From: Bostrychus sinensis
Taxonomy: Eukaryota; Chordata; Actinopteri; Gobiiformes; Eleotridae
Assembly (NCBI GenBank): GCA_020698575.1
Contig: CM036258.1
Location: 20,108,795 to 20,172,794 of the forward strand
DNA: 64,000 nucleotides
Direction: 5' to 3'
The notes under the pieces were generated by a model that saw only the letters and a program-made list of their open reading frames with translations, searched no databases and was not told where the DNA came from. A program made the translations under genes and the position numbers. Positions 35,301 to 49,859 of the stretch are shown piece after piece; the first letter of the stretch is position 1, and every line of letters begins with the position of its first letter.

Positions 35301-38300
35301 TCTCTGTTTCCTCTCTTCAACTAAACTCTTCACCAAAACCTCTGTAGATGTTGGGGGAGAGTGCCGATGCGGTCTCTTGTCTTTTGGATTCTTCTTCAAA
35401 ATAGCATAGGTATTTCCAGAAGCTGGTGGTCCCAGCAGCAGCTCAATGCTGCGCAGGCTGTGAGACCACACCTCGGGGGGAGGTGGTGGTGGGGCGTGTA
35501 CTTTGGGATGTGGAGGGATATTGAAAAGTTCTCTTAAAGCTTTCACGGAGGGATTGACACTGACAGTGCTGACATAAGTACTGCTGTTTTTACAGGCCTC
35601 TGGCTGGGTGACCTCAGATGTGGACGGACCTGCATTTGTGTGAGCAGGAAATAACTTATGGAGTTTAGCTTTGAGGCTGGTACTGTGTTTTGGAGATGAA
35701 CCATTAGGGGATGTGGCATCTTGACTGGAGTAGCCGCTGGAAGGAGAGATTACTTTGCTCTGACTGTTAGACTGATGTTCTTCTTTCTTTGCATTTGAAG
35801 CATCTTTAGAGACAGCATTCTTAGTGCAATCCACGTTTTCCTGGGATTTTAAGGGACTCCGTGTTATAGAGCCAGGGGACTCATCCAGAGAACTAGTGTC
35901 AGCATTGTATCCAGGGCTGTCTATGATTTTTTTCATATTTCCCTCGCTTGTTTGGCCTGGAATCTTAACATCTGCCAAATCACGAGAACGTCTCTTTATT
36001 TTATTGTGGAGAGAATAAGAGCGGCTTGGGGGTGGAGGAGCTCTTTTAGACTTCATGACAGAAAGACTACGCACAAAGGGTTCATCTTTCTTTGATTCAT
36101 CTCCCTTACCAATAAGCTTGCTATTGGATGAGCGTTTTGAAGCATCTGTGTGAACACTGACTTTGTCTTGTTTTTTACAAACATCTCTGTCCTGTGCTTC
36201 TGTCTGTCGTGGGGTGCTGCTGCTAGAAATAGTGGAGGAATCAGACACTAAAGTATCCGAGTCTGAGTTACTCCAACATGAGCTGTCTGACAGATGAAGG
36301 TGGTTGTGGCGGGAGGCAGAGGTGATGGTGGATGATCTGGAAGAGGTTGTCCGAGCAGAGGATGCCCTGGATGAAGCGCGGGACGATGCTGGACTGGACA
36401 ACAGCAGACTGCTCTTGCTGACTGTACGGACGCTGTTGCGGCTGCGTCCACGGCTTATTTCTACAACCTCAATGGAGGGTGGCAGTACTGCATTAGGAAT
36501 TATTTTGGACAGATATGCAGCCTGAGGTGACATGGACATAACAGGGCTGGGAGGTCCTGGTTGACTGCCAGTAGTAGTCATCCCTGGGACAGCCAGTGAC
36601 CAAGGCCTGTCCCCTCCTGACTGGGCAGGGCCCAGGCGTTGAAGAAGGGCCATGTCATCCACATGACCAACATGAGACGCACTGTGCTGCTCCTCTTGGA
36701 CACTGCTAAGAGGCTGAATGACCCCTGTGTTGTTTGCTTCTTGTGGTGAGTGTTTAGCCAGCTGTGGTACATCAGTAGAAGGACTTTCAGTCTCACCATT
36801 TAAAAACTCCACCTCTAACTGCTGATTTACTGTCCAACCTGGCCTGTCCAGTCCTAAAGAGAGAGAAACATTTTCATTATTAGAATTTTTGCAAGTTTAT
36901 TTTACAACATCCAAATAAATAAATACCAAATTCTCTTTGAACATGTTGAGGGATACCCCCAATCGTCTTTCTGTGTCTTCTCTTTGTCTTTGTTTTCTCA
37001 GACTTTTTCCCAGAGTTCAGGGGTCTGAAAGTTGATCCTGGTAAAACAGAGACAGCAATGCAAATGCATTTTGTGGTGCACAGAACAACAAAAGCTTTTT
37101 GTTTTTATCAACTCTATTGCTATTATTTATCATCGTCTTTTCAGGATAGTAAATTCCTTTTGATTCAAATGTTTTGGACCGAGGACTGTTAACCATTTAT
37201 ATAATGTTTTATTGTTGTTTTCTTACAATAAGAAATATTCCAATGTCATAATAATATAATTTATATTACTACTTTATTTGTGTGCATATAGTTTCATTTA
37301 TATTAAATAAAAACTTTTTATAGTATTCTATTTATTCTATATTACATTGTTCTTCAGTCAACCTGCTGTGCCTCCAGTGACCACTAGAGGAGGCACTAGT
37401 TTTCTCTTGCTCAGAGGGTCTTACCTTGCCTGGTGAGTCCAGAGCGAGAGGATCTTGAGGACACAGAGGACTGTACTGAGACCATGGAGGATGTGTCAGG
37501 AATGGTGCTGTCTGTTGTGAAGCCTCCGTCCACTTCTGCTCTGGCTGACACTGTGGACTAGCGAAACAAAACTTACATTTGGAAGAGAGGAAAAACATAA
37601 AGCCTATCATTGTTATGGTACTTACAATTGTGCTTTCATTGTCTTGATACTCAGGTCCAATAATTCTTTCTGGGTGGAAAAACAACAGCAAAAATAATTA
37701 AGATTTACAATGCCAGTTAGGACATGCTTCTATCATCTTGCACACTCCTTATTGAGAAATATTAGGGTAGTTGTCAACATGTTGGCATACGAAACCTCTC
37801 ATTTTGACTTTATTACCTTCTTCTTGCATCATTTTGAGCCCTTCCAGCGCCTCAGTATGGAGGTCCTCCAGGTACTTTGGCCTGTTAACCTCGATAAACA
37901 CATTTTCCTGTAGCACTGGGGGTGCTGGGGTCTTGTCATCGTCATCTCGTTTTGAGACAGCTTAAACCAGAGAAAGAGAGGGTAGAGAGGGGGATCAGCC
38001 TGGATCAAGTCAAGTCTGTGTTAATGTAACAGTAAGGGAACCATATGGGCACAACAAGAGCAATAAGGTGTCAGTCACTGTACAGTAATGCTGATTAGTT
38101 GGTACATAAGGGGTGAGGGAATAAGAATTTGCAAGAAGCACCAAAAACAATATAACAAATAGGTATTCAAGAAAGAGGAAAACTTTTAAATTATCAAACT
38201 AATCACTCAGTTGAAATTTAAATGTTGCCAAGCAAAAACCTGAACAACCAGATGCCTGCTTTTATACACACAACACACGATATTGCACTTCTGGGTTCAA

Positions 38301-41300
38301 TGCAATTTCAAACAGCATGTTTGGTAAAAAAAAAAAAAAAAAAGTAAAAAAATGGCCCAGTTACTCAGCAGAGAGCGGATTATCAGACATGATACAACCT
38401 CACACCTCTAGGACACAGAGCTGGATCACTGCGCCCTGCTTAGACAGTTTTATATAATGGTGACAGATGCTAATTTTAGCCACCTTGTATCTACTCCTGT
38501 CACTCTGTCAATAAGACCATTCTGAAATTAGCCTTGACCTGCCCGTGCTCAGCAGTAATTACTAATTCCAACCACTGTCTCTTCTATAACAGGGTACATA
38601 AGTACCCTGCTGCAAAAAAAAAAGAAAAAAAAACAACAACAAATCCATATAAAATTAGAATATGCCTATTAAAACCCCCTTTTCCTACAACCATAAATCA
38701 CAAATGACAAAGTCAATGTAGCAGACATTACCAACCGAGACAGGATTTTATGATCTAGGCTGCAACACTTTAATTACTTTATTGCCTGCAGACAGGTGTG
38801 CCCCAGCATGTCCCTGTCATACCTCCACTGCACAAAAATCTAAACAATAAACACAGGAGAATTAGTCTGAGTCATAAACCAATTAAGTTGCGTCTGATAA
38901 CAGCAAAGACTTGTGTAAAGTGCCGCTTTCACTCACCTCTCTTCTTGAAAACTGTTGGAAAGCAGTAAAAATTTGCACTGTAGTCACACTGGTTACTAGT
39001 CAGGAGAAGAACCATGATTGCTCCTAATATTGGGTTAAGATATCCAAAAACAAACTAACTAACCAAAAGTAGCGAGGAAAGTAACCGTTTTCAGTCTGAC
39101 TGGCATCTGTCAAAGAAGAGACGTCCTGAGATGATGCCAGAGTGATCTCTTGTTTTTGATGAGCCTGTTTGTCATGCAGGTCTCATGAGCCAATAGACAA
39201 TCAGAGCTCAGACTAATCCCAGCCTCAGCTTAATTCCTGCCCTCCTCCCCTTGCCATGCTCTCGACCTGTCAGCACTGAACGGGATGCCCGACTTTCCAC
39301 TGTTGCTCCCCATCCACAGGACACCCTCGACTCTGATTGGCTGATGAGGTCAGAGATCAAACTGAGTTCAAACTGAGATCATAAATGTAAACACGAGAAA
39401 GGGGGAGAAAGGCATTTCCAGGGATTTGAGGGGTGAGCACTTACTTATGCTACAGATTAAACAGGAGTTATCCAAACAACTGCATTAATACATAAATATA
39501 GAAATACTTGTGTTTTTACTTTTTACTGCTGTTACTGAGTGGCTATTCATTTTGCCACAAGGGGGAGTAGGTGAATTGAAGTATGGAATTTTAAAACAAG
39601 ATTAAAAACATGTTTTAAAAGAGGCCTCCTCAGCACATGGGCACACATGTGAAAAAAGTTCTCTTTTGTTACCATCACTGAATTGATACCAAGTACCAAG
39701 AATACAGAGAAGGAACGACTGATTCAAGCTCAACACTTAACCAAAGGCTGTGACTGAGTGATGAGCTTTTTGATCAGGGCAATGATCAACCACTATTGAA
39801 AAGTTGACCATGAACCAAACGGCTTTATCAAAGAGACTGTCAGACCTGCTGAAATGTGGGTTACTCTCGTTCCTTTTGCACGGACCGGACATGATATGGA
39901 ATGTTTGACATTTGAGTACATGGAAAACAGCCCGTACTTGAGTGATCTTAGTCAATGACTCATACAAAAGAGGAAAAATGTAATTACATGTGTTGTCAGA
40001 GACTGGAAATCAATCACTATTTCAAAGGGTCCACAGCTAATGTACAAGTTTCATCCTACACACATACAGAAATGTGATATGTGTGTGGCAGCTCAAGTTG
40101 GTTTGGGAAAACACTTATCCTGTTACCATGTTGGTTCAGACATGACTGCAGTGAAAGGTGGGGCATGTCGTTTATTGAATGGCCCACATTATTAGCGCTC
40201 CTGACATGGTGGTTGTGTCCATATTAATCACTACCGCCCTGAATACACCATCTGTCTGCTGGATTATGTGTGAATTGTTTACATTCAGGATTTGGATAAA
40301 CATCTAATGATTGTGATTCATCAAGAATAATTCATGACAGTAAACCTAGAATTATATCTTTAACCAGTTGAAAACAAGAGATGAAGATGTTTAAATATCT
40401 GATGTTATCAAATGCTATATGGACCTAATGTCAGCGAATCTGTTTAGTTGTGCTACTGCCAAGCTCAAATAATACTGATCAAATTGCTTATAATAATAGA
40501 ATGGCGATATATCGTAATTACGCCAGCTAACGAATCAAAACATCTAATGAGCCAAGTCCAAGCCAAATCTCGCAATTTATAATTCTGCTTTAAGTCAAAC
40601 TTAAATAAAAAAATCTAAAAGATCACAGTAAATTGTGTGCATTTGATATTGTATGTTCATATTTTGGGTCCAGTGCTAGGATCCAGATAGTGGATGCACT
40701 AATGTCTTGACAAACATGTATCCACAAGTTGGTAATAGAGAATGTGTCAAGTGTTCTCATCCAGTTTCTTAAGTATATCCTTACACATAATTTATGATCT
40801 AAAATACTAAACATAATTTATATAAAGTCAGCTGAAGTAGTAAGTAGGTAGCAAGTTCTCCATTAAGTAAAGCTGTTGAGCTAAGCAATGACCATGCACT
40901 GATTCACTGTCATGCGTCTGCCACCCAACTGTATCTAAAGTCAACTGACCTGCAGAGCGGACACTGTGAGAAAAAGCTGGCTTTGTCCTCATTTTCTTTA
41001 TCAGGAAACTAATGTCGTTGTTTCCTATTTCACACACGTAAGAAATTGTGTGCAGCAGAGACTCAAACCTTTCTCTCTGGTTTGGTCCATGAGAATCAAA
41101 GTCTCTCACACACCTTGAGTCTTTGCCCTGACTTGCCTGTCGCCTCTTGTTTTGCAGTGCTAGGCAGACAGCCATGCACAGACATTTAGCTGTGGAGGTG
41201 ATGTCTGCCAGGTGCTTAAGCCTCCTTAATCAGCACCAACCCGACTGGAAGTGTGAGGACAATGGGAAAAAGTCAAGTTTGAACAGCCATTACACGACCT

Positions 41301-44300
41301 GGTCAAGCTTGTGTGGGACCTTTTGCACTTGTTTTTGAAATGAATTAAATATAAACATCATTGGAGAAGTATGGTGTGACAAGGCAGGTAACAGATACAC
41401 CTGCGTCATGTGACTTCCGAGGCCACACACATTACCTTACCTGTATGGATCGCATTACTTCAATAATATACTCCCAATTCAAACGCTGTTACTTCATAGC
41501 TTTGAGGGCACTGACTCTTAGCGTCACTTAGCGTCAGTGAGACTTGGTCATAAGCAACAAATGAAATCCTATTAAAAATGTCAAATATTCAGACCTGCTA
41601 GTGCGTGTTTAATGTAAGCACAACTCTGTTACAGTTTCTTTGCTGAGTATTGACACAGTAAATAAAACCTGGCAACAAAATGGATGTTTCTGATTACACA
41701 AACAACATCTACATGCTATTTTAAACACAAATGAATATATCCGAAGCTATGTGTATGCAAGCACAATCAGATGACTTTTTTAAAGTGAATCTTTAAGTGA
41801 TGTTGCCAGTGCGGTCTCCTTCCAAAAATAGTGATGTGTGACTTTCTCACACTGCTTTGCCATTATCTCTACAATGATTTTCCATTCGTGGCAAGCGGAA
41901 AAACTATTGGTATAAACTCAGCGAAAGGTATCTACATAACTTCACAGTGAAACAATGTTCAAGTGCATGAACTTGCTTTTGGCTGTCCCTCACTTGGTAA
42001 CCCTAACACCAAACACGAGAAGAAAGGCAACTGAATGAAACTCGAGTGGATGATTCAGATGGGACTAGAGGGCAAACTGGCACATATAGGAAACCTCTTT
42101 TACAATTCGCTCTGACCTAAATCTGATCTGTGCCTCCACTTGGGTGTGGTGACGCCTTCACTATTAAATTAAAATCCCAGTAAAAGCCCTGTGATTATGT
42201 ATTTGTTTAACTGTTTACTATATACAGATAGTGAAGGCCTTCTCTGCAGTGTTCCCACAACGTCAGCACTCATTCTATCCCACATACAGTACATGTTTGG
42301 AAAGCTCTGCTTGTTTTCACCTGTCTGGACCGACTTGAACCTTTTGGTCAGATATTGCTCAAGCTGATATTAAAGCATTTGCTTTGCTCATAAAGAAAAA
42401 CATCCATTGTACACAGAGGCTTTTTTGTTAAAAACAGAAAGAAACACTATTTGAGTTTTGAGTAAAAGGGAGTATAGCAGGTTGTTGATTATATTCCACA
42501 CTGAGAAGTAAATGAAACTTTATCAGGTACTTCTCTAAACCTGTTTGCCTACCCTTCATTGTCACTGTGTAATACTCTGCAAGGAGACGTGTCCTACAAT
42601 CACACAAAAACAAAGTAATATACTCTTATGTTCTGTGTACTTCCTAAATCTTACTAAACTTATATTTTTATTTTCTACTACACCTGGCATTAGGCCTCTC
42701 AAAATACATATCTTAACTCTCTGGGAGGTTCTAATATTCATCACACTCACACCATTAAGCAAGTGGGTTTTTTGGGGTAGATTTTAGCCAGGTTTTTGTG
42801 ATAATGCCACCATGTTTTCAGGCAAAAAACCCAACCAAAAAAAGTACAATACAATAAATACAAACTAGATTTTGTTATGTTGAATTATTACAACCAAGAG
42901 TTTATGTCAACAATTAGCAGCAACGCTGATTTTTATGCATTATTAGTTTTGTGCAATCTCAAATACTTCCACTCAGAACGGTGGGCACGTAAAATGATTT
43001 TTTTTTATAACATATAAAATATATTGTAAAATATATATGTTATATTCAGTTGAAAACATAAATAGATAAAAAAAAATTTGCTTATTGGTGAAAAAATGGC
43101 AAATGAACGTAGAATAATTTATATTATTTTCTATAGCTACAAAATGAAAAGCACATTTTATGTGCTTAATGTACTGAGTGTGACAATTGTTTGAATACTG
43201 TGAATACTTTCTGTACAAGCTGAGCTGGAAATAAAAAGAGATCATAAAAATACACAATCTCCACAAAATTCTTGCCATATGCATAAACCCAGAAAAAATT
43301 ATCAAAAGACATAAAAAGATAAGCTGCACAGTTTCAGTTTCAGTGAGTCTTTTCTGGGCACAGATGCCAAATACACACATAAATCTCTATTTCTAGTTCT
43401 TCAACAAACCATCTTTATAAAGCTGAGGAATGTGAAGAATCTCAAAGGGAGTGTTAGAGCAAACAGGTGACCTGAGTGTACAGCGGCAGGACTGGACAAA
43501 CCCAGGAGTGCTCTATACCCTTCTGCTTTACAAGGGCCTAAAGCTTAATACAAGTAAATCTATAAAAAGTCACTGTCTCACAGATGAGTAAATGAACTTT
43601 GACACAAGTTTGAATGTGAGAAGAATTATTTAATAAAGAATTAATGCCAAAAGAGTTGCTTTGTTGAAAAGTCCAGGGGTCCAGTCTTTATCACTGATGA
43701 CCCACAACTGTGGTTTCCTTTGCTTAAAATCCATACAAGAGCAAAGGTTTGAGTGCTGACAGCCGATTAATATCAACAGACAAACACAGGAAATATATGC
43801 TGAGTATAAGCATAGTTTAGTCAATCTTGTGTTTCCAGGATATTTCTCCACATATATGCTCCATTTGGTCCTTTATGAGAGCCAGTGTCTCAGTATGAGG
43901 AAGAACTGAGGAAGAAGAGGACTCCAAAAAACAGCAGAGGCCATTGTTCCTGACTGTAACTGCTCTGGCATAGCTTTAATGAACTGGCACTGTGCCTGCA
44001 ATACCAGCATTTAGTATAGTGTAGTGGGCAGCACAGCCATGAACACATCATCAACATCAGCATGTGGTACTACAGAGTAATGTAGCTCATTTGTTCTAAT
44101 CAGAGGAAATCTATGGTCAAATCATTGTGTTTGTTACCAGTGCAAACAATACACATGCCTTGTACCAATCATTTACTGTTGGAGTCAGGTCAAGTCAATT
44201 TCCCGTTTGGTTTAAAGTGATGTGTTTGAAAAACTCTAAATAGAAGAGATTTATTTAGCCAAATAAGTTTGCAGTAGTAATAACATTCACAGACAGTTGA

Positions 44301-46786
44301 TGCTGAAATTATTAAGTAAAATATTTTTTAAAACATTACAGTGTACATCTGCAAATTACCAGAGGTGGGAAAGTAACTAGTAACTTTAGTAGTACCTTTA
44401 CTATTTTATTTTTAAATTTCAAGTACATTTTAATGACTTTGCCTTAAGTGTATTTTGAAGATCTTTGAGATCTTACTTAATTTCTAAAATCTCTAAATTA
44501 ACTAAAGATTTTTTTACTCCTTGCCTTATAACCATGAGGTTCTGGGTTCGGTCTAGGTTCTAGCTGTTGTGGTAGTAAATTTTGATAAGAAGTTGTGCAA
44601 AAATTCTTTCAAAAGTAATGTGCGCTTATGTAAAGTTTATAGTTTATGTTTATACATTTTATACAGTACTGTTTTACTTGTGTGATATTATTTTGAAGTA
44701 ACAGTACTTTACTTGACTATAGCACTTCTTCCACATGTAAAACTTACACAATACCTTTCCTCTTCTCTGACTTTACAAAAACTTACAGACTAGAAACTGC
44801 TGTTTACAGATGTCTCAATTCTAGATAAGATAATGTATAGACAGCATTGCAAATATCCATGTGACTGGTTTCAACAAACCATGACGATGATGCCTAGTTA
44901 AATATAGAACTACTTTATCCTTATTTTATCTGAATCATTTCTTGTTCAGTTTAAATTCTCTATGGATTCACCACTCCTAGCCTACAGAAATTGTTGTGTG
45001 TACGCATAAACAGAGACTGTGTAAATCACACACTACATATCCCGCCAATGACGACAAATTTGTCTAACCATAACCAGGGAAGAGATGTTTATCTGTGTTG
45101 TATTTAGACTATGTATGTGAGCCAATGTGGGAATCCCCCTCCACTCATCCCACTGAAGTAAACGCTAGGGAAAGAAAAGAATTAAGCAGACCCTCCCATT
45201 TCTAGTACAGCAATAAGCTAAAACTACAACACAGAATACACAGTCCTAACCAAACACTCCAGTGTTAATGGTGTGATGGTGTCATGCTTTTGTTCTGACG
45301 GCATCGATGAAGGCTAGAGCCACATATCAAGCTTACAGTAAAATAGGAAAATCTCTGTCACTCAAACATGAAAGGGTACAGCATGACCAATATATCTATA
45401 CAGTACATGAAGTGCAAGCCCAAACAAGAAACATTGTACTAGTAAGGACAACTGTTTTAGTGAGTAAACAGAGTAGGAGCTAGTTGTAACATACAGGCCA
45501 TGCCCACCCAGTGTGCACAGCAGTCTGTTCTACCTGTAACCTGACCAGGCCAGGTAACTGAAGTGATGATATCAGGGACCAACACAGATTTTTTTTCTCA
45601 CCAAACAAAGCGAGGTGAAGGTCGGAAGGCAACTAGGAAGTGGTTCTGTGCAAACATCCCTGCAGAGAACAAACACACGCCTGGGAGCCAAGGAGCAGGA
45701 TCCTCCACTGGTTCCCACCGCTCAGCTCTCATGGGTTTCTCCTGTTTTTTTTTTGTTTTTTTTTTTTTGTCTGTTTTGTTTGTTTTAATGGCTTTCTATA
45801 GTAACTTTGAATTTATTAGCATTAAAAGCTCAACTTACAAAGAGTTTTATCATTTCAACTCTAGATCATGAGTGGGTATATTTCAAACAGCTGTCAGGGA
45901 TGGATTTAGGAATTTTTATACATTCATTCATTCATTCATTCATGAATGAATGAATATTTCCATTTGGGATTAGATTTTTTGTCTGTTAAAATTAGAAGTA
46001 GGGGGTGTAAAGATATGTTTTTGCAACAATGTGACTTGTATTGATTTAACTTTTTTAGATTTAATTCAAGTTAGAATGATATGATTCGATATGATTCAAC
46101 ACCTTCATAATAATACAATCATTAGAAGTCAAATTGTGAGACTTTGATAAAAGTTTCAGAAAGGATGGGCCAAATAAAATTTTTGTGGGTCCAGATCATT
46201 TGCAGAAAAATATTTGTGGATTTTTTACCATTGCAAGACAGTGCCAATGCCTTAGCAGAAGTCTGTGAGAGAGTTCTTCTTGTTTAACAATTATAAATGA
46301 GGGTAGTTTGGTTTATAAGTGCACACCATGGATTACCACACAAATGCTTCATAAAAATTATTGCGCAGCTGAGTGGTCTTTGTCAAGTCAGTGATAAATT
46401 GGTTTTATTATAAAATGACAGTGATTTCAACAGCCTTTACAGTATAATAAATGACTATATTAAATTATCCAAACCGGTTGTGGGCTCTTACCATGACTGT
46501 TGCTTTGTTGTTGGCCCTGCTTTCCTGACTTGGGTGCTCCCTTGGGTGCACCCTGAAAGCCAGCAGGGTGTCCATCCAAGGCCAGGTCAAGTGCAGGTCC
46601 TAGTCCTGGGTTCTGATCCTTAGTGCCCCGATTCTTATTCTTTTTACCCTTCAGCCAGCCCAGAGCTCTGCCCAGGGAGTGGCTGCGCTTCCTGCGGCCT
46701 CTCTTGCTGTGCTTCTCCTGGGCAAAGACCTCCACCACATCCTGGGGAAGCAGGTCCCCGAATCCCATAGAGTCACGGTTTGACAT
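32323..46786 (-). CDS. nhsl3: NHS-like protein 3 (KIAA1522 orthologue)
   Basis: Nance-Horan-syndrome family scaffold linked to actin and cell-edge control. Coding exons in transcript order: 46492-46786, 37817-37960, 37626-37669, 37425-37557, 36927-37037, 32471-36853 (4,383 nt), 32323-32372; 1,719 residues, phases all agree. The first exon reads MSNRDSMGFGDLLPQDVVEV, then a basic RGRRKRSHSLGRALGWLKGKK segment resembling the basic N-terminus of one human isoform. Other human-like blocks are FIEVNRPKYLEDLHTEALEG, STFRP..GIPQHVQREFG, MSPQAAYLSKIIPNAVLPP, SPSSGYSSQ, TASFIFSKS and VPPPVARKP. The middle of the giant exon is a long proline-rich array of PPPxEVS-like units, so the protein is much longer than human (about 1,035). 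The big-exon reading frame continues upstream of its first GTG/ATG to the acceptor at 36,854, so it is not a stand-alone gene. Confidence 0.93.
38937..39015 (-). CDS. nhsl3: nhsl3 alternative first coding exon
   Basis: ATG at 39,015 opens 26 codons (MVLLLTSNQC to FPTVFKKR) and one extra base before a strong donor (GTGAGT, 38,936 downward). That phase fits the exon at 37,817-37,960 exactly as the distal exon does. The layout mirrors human KIAA1522, where a short isoform begins with a leader ending LFKKKG in place of a longer basic N-terminus. It would give 1,647 residues. A second promoter must lie just above 39,015, but no TATA box is evident. Confidence 0.65.
39016..46491. other. nhsl3 first long intron, no other gene
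   Basis: Seven kilobases of AT-rich intronic sequence. Open frames here (for example 40,828-41,175 and 42,973-43,380) have no recognised domain or splice support. Contents: a 26-bp perfect palindrome at 45,930-45,955 formed by ATTC repeats meeting their complement; T-rich tracts near 45,747; a repeat element at 44,360-44,737; and a fragment of the CCATTGCAAGA repeat at 46,229-46,250. Confidence 0.6.
44360..44737. repeat. AAGTACT-type inverted-terminal repeat element
   Basis: Starts CAGAGGTGGGAAAGTAACTA and ends near CACTTCTTCCACATG, with AAGTAC/GTACTTTACTTG motifs between. It matches the copies at 48,031 and 53,470. It also includes a weak B-box-like phrase (GGGTTCGGTCT, about 44,544), so another insertion may be nested inside. 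Confidence 0.5.
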
Positions 46787-48030
46787 GACGACCCACACTG
46801 GAGTTATGCCCTGAGGAACGAGAGGAAGAACAAGTTGGTGAATATTGAGGACTGGGAGTTTTGTTCTATTTTTTAGTTTATTTTTTTTTTACAAGAGAAC
46901 AATAATAGAAAGTTCATTATAACTATGTCCAAGTCCAAATAAATCCAGTAGGGAATAATTAGTCACAATAATGAGTATCCAGGCACACTTCCAAGTTATA
47001 TTACATGTTACATACTTTACATATCAATACTATGTCGACCTACAAGGAATGCTTTTCTATATACAGTCATTATTCTTTTGCAGTTCATGTTTTGTATGTA
47101 GAAACTCCACTTAATGCATGGCCAAAGTGAACAATGATGGCTTGTTCCAGCCCAACAGGTTTCAGGTCTCCACATGTGAATTTTCAAACTGAAAGCAAAC
47201 CAGGTCTGCAAGGATTTGAAACCCTTCTGTCAGCTGTTTTTTGTTGTTGTGGAAATGTTTTGTCATAGCAGTAATGATAGAACAAGCAGCCTGAGCCATA
47301 AACACTGTTGTTGTATGCGTGTATTCTGTATACGGTCTCCTCAGTTCTGCTCACACACTCAGACTCTGGAGACCCCCTCCTGTCTCCAAAACTTAACTTT
47401 TGAGTCCTGCAAAGAAAGAGCTGGCACCGCTCCCTTCATTCCAAAACACAGAGTCATAATTCACAAAGCCGCACCCGTAGGCTCATGCTCTCTTACACAC
47501 AGCCTCAACAGCAAAGTAAGAACAGACACTTGCTAATGTGCAACCCATTCAACCCAATCAACTATCAGCTATTCATTCATGTCAAATTTCGAAGGCATAC
47601 TTTTTCCTGTCTCTGTACAATGAGCTCATAGGCTTGTCTTTTTCATTTGATCACCTTGCTAAACTATTTCCCAGCCTTACTCCTGGGGATCTTTAGCTTC
47701 TCCCAGCTGTGTACTTTATTAGATACTTATCTCAGAATCACAGTGGTGCTTCAGATGTTAGAAGTCACAGCTTGTAAAAGGATGAGAAAAGAACAAATTC
47801 TCAAGATAATTCGCTGTGATTTGCTGGTGAGAGTACATAAAGGGTTTTGATTATAAACTAAAGCTGGCACTTGGCTTTGCATAAGCAGCATGAAGAAAAA
47901 GCACAACTTCTCTAGATGGGACTAAATACATCAAAACCACAAAAAACATGTTCTCTTAGAGTTACGGTATGTGTACATTTGATCTCATTTTAAATACACT
48001 GGTCATTAAATACTTCTTATTAGGCTATCA

Positions 48031-48352
48031 CAGAGGTGGAAGAAGTAATCAAAATCTGTACATAAGTACTTCAAAATTATCAGAATACTTTCAACTACTA
48101 CTATTAAAACTATGGTCTCTGCTACTACTGCAGCTATTAGTAATACCACCATCAAAACTACATTCTCTGCTAATAGTACTACTATGACTGATACTATCAT
48201 TACTATTATCGCTACCTAGCTCAGCTATTACAACTATTGCTGCCCACTTTTCACCAAGGTCAAAAATAATTCTACTCAGGTACAGACAAAAAAAAGGTGT
48301 ATGAATCTTCAAGTATCTAGTTCTAATAGTATCTAGTTACTTTCCACCACTG
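48031..48352. mobile_element. Inverted-terminal element with ACT-rich core
   Basis: Begins CAGAGGTGGAAGAAGTAA and ends AGTTACTTTCCACCACTG, which are imperfect inverted repeats of each other. The core holds degenerate (CTA/CTAT)n triplets. About 320 bp with no coding capacity, so a non-autonomous DNA element. No clear target-site duplication. Confidence 0.6.
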
Positions 48353-49859
48353 AGTTAGCACCACTGTTGCTAACAAGACAATTGGAAAAATCCTTCCATT
48401 TAAGTACAAGAATCAAGTATAAGTTTATTTTAATTCTGGCTTTACAAGAGAGGGAGGTTTCCCTCTAAGCTCATGTCCAAAATATGTGGGTCTGCTAGGG
48501 ACAAGTTTATCAAGTGCTACAATGCCTTCCTTAGTTTATGTAGGCGGGCCTTAATGTACTTCAGAGTGTCCTAATGTAGAACCATGTTGACATAAAGCTG
48601 GCCTTTTACTAGGAAGTTAAGTTGTAGTGAAAGGCCAATAACAGGACAAGAGCATCCATCTTCTGCACGGAGAAGCACTAGGCCTCTCCCTGAACTAAGT
48701 GCTGTTTCTCCTGCCCCAAATTACAGTCATTTGAACATGACTAAGATCCATGCATCTGTGCCGGCCACAGTCACCACTAATCAGACGCCTCTCTCTGGAG
48801 CAGGGGGCTGGTCCATTCATCACATAGGAACAAAAGTAAAGTGAGGAAGACCACCCACCAGACTGTGACGCTGTAGTCACATGGAGGCGACTCATAACAC
48901 CATCGCCATGGTTACGCAAAACCTTCAATTTCCACTTAAGGCAAACAAAAGTAATGGATATGACGCATAAAGCCACTCAGTCTCAATATATCTCATGTGG
49001 TTGCTGTGTTCTGCTTTTGTGCAATTTTTCACTTTACATTGACACAGGTTGTATAAAAACATCTAAAATCCTAGATTTTAGATTTTATGGATATTGTTCT
49101 AACTATTATTGCACATATACTGTAAGAGTCAAAGTAATGGGACATCATTGAAAAAGAAATAAATTATGGAAATATGATAGAAGCATTCATGCTTCCTCTG
49201 ACAATGGTGTTTAGGTTTGTTAGCAATTTAACTTAAAGGTTCTATATTGTGTTTTTTTAGGCTTTTTTAAATAATTTTGGTTTTGGACACATTTGCTTTA
49301 ATATTTCACGTTTATAACTCAAAATAATTTATAGGTATGGAAAACATCTTTTGTGGAGCGGTTACTTTCAATTTGCAGAGAATGGCTAGATTAAGTGTCT
49401 GTCAGCCCCTTCTGGCAACGGTGGGGACTTGACAGAGCATTAAATGGTTATTTAGCATGGCTATTAGCAACATGACACTAACAGACAGATAAATGAGCTG
49501 ACTGCTTCATAGTGACGGCAATTTAAGTGCTGAAATGATCAGAACGAGTCTGGGGACGGTGTATGGGCTTCAGAAATGAGTAGGAGCACTTCCTGGTTTC
49601 ATGTGTCTGTGTAGAGGCGTGATACAGAGGGTTTTCAAATTGTTAGAAGAGGATGGACTCAGCAAAAAGGATTACTCAAAAAAGTGCAAATGACACAATA
49701 TACTACTCCAGGTATGTTTTTAAGGTGGAAAGCTCACACTCAAAAAAGTCTATGTAGCATAAAGGGACCTTTAAAAAGTAATGGTCGGACTTTGGTGAGC
49801 TTTTCAAGAAAAGTGACCAATGAAGAACTTTTTTTTTCTTTTTTAGGGTGTCTGGAATA

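Noticed and set aside
32457..36812. Single-exon 1,451-codon gene
   Set aside because: Begins at a GTG inside a longer frame that runs to a splice acceptor, and its end reads through a good donor. It is the large internal exon of nhsl3.
46786..46810. Start of the distal nhsl3 isoform upstream of 46,786
   Set aside because: The frame is open to the acceptor, but the joined leader exon has a TGA in frame and no ATG after it.
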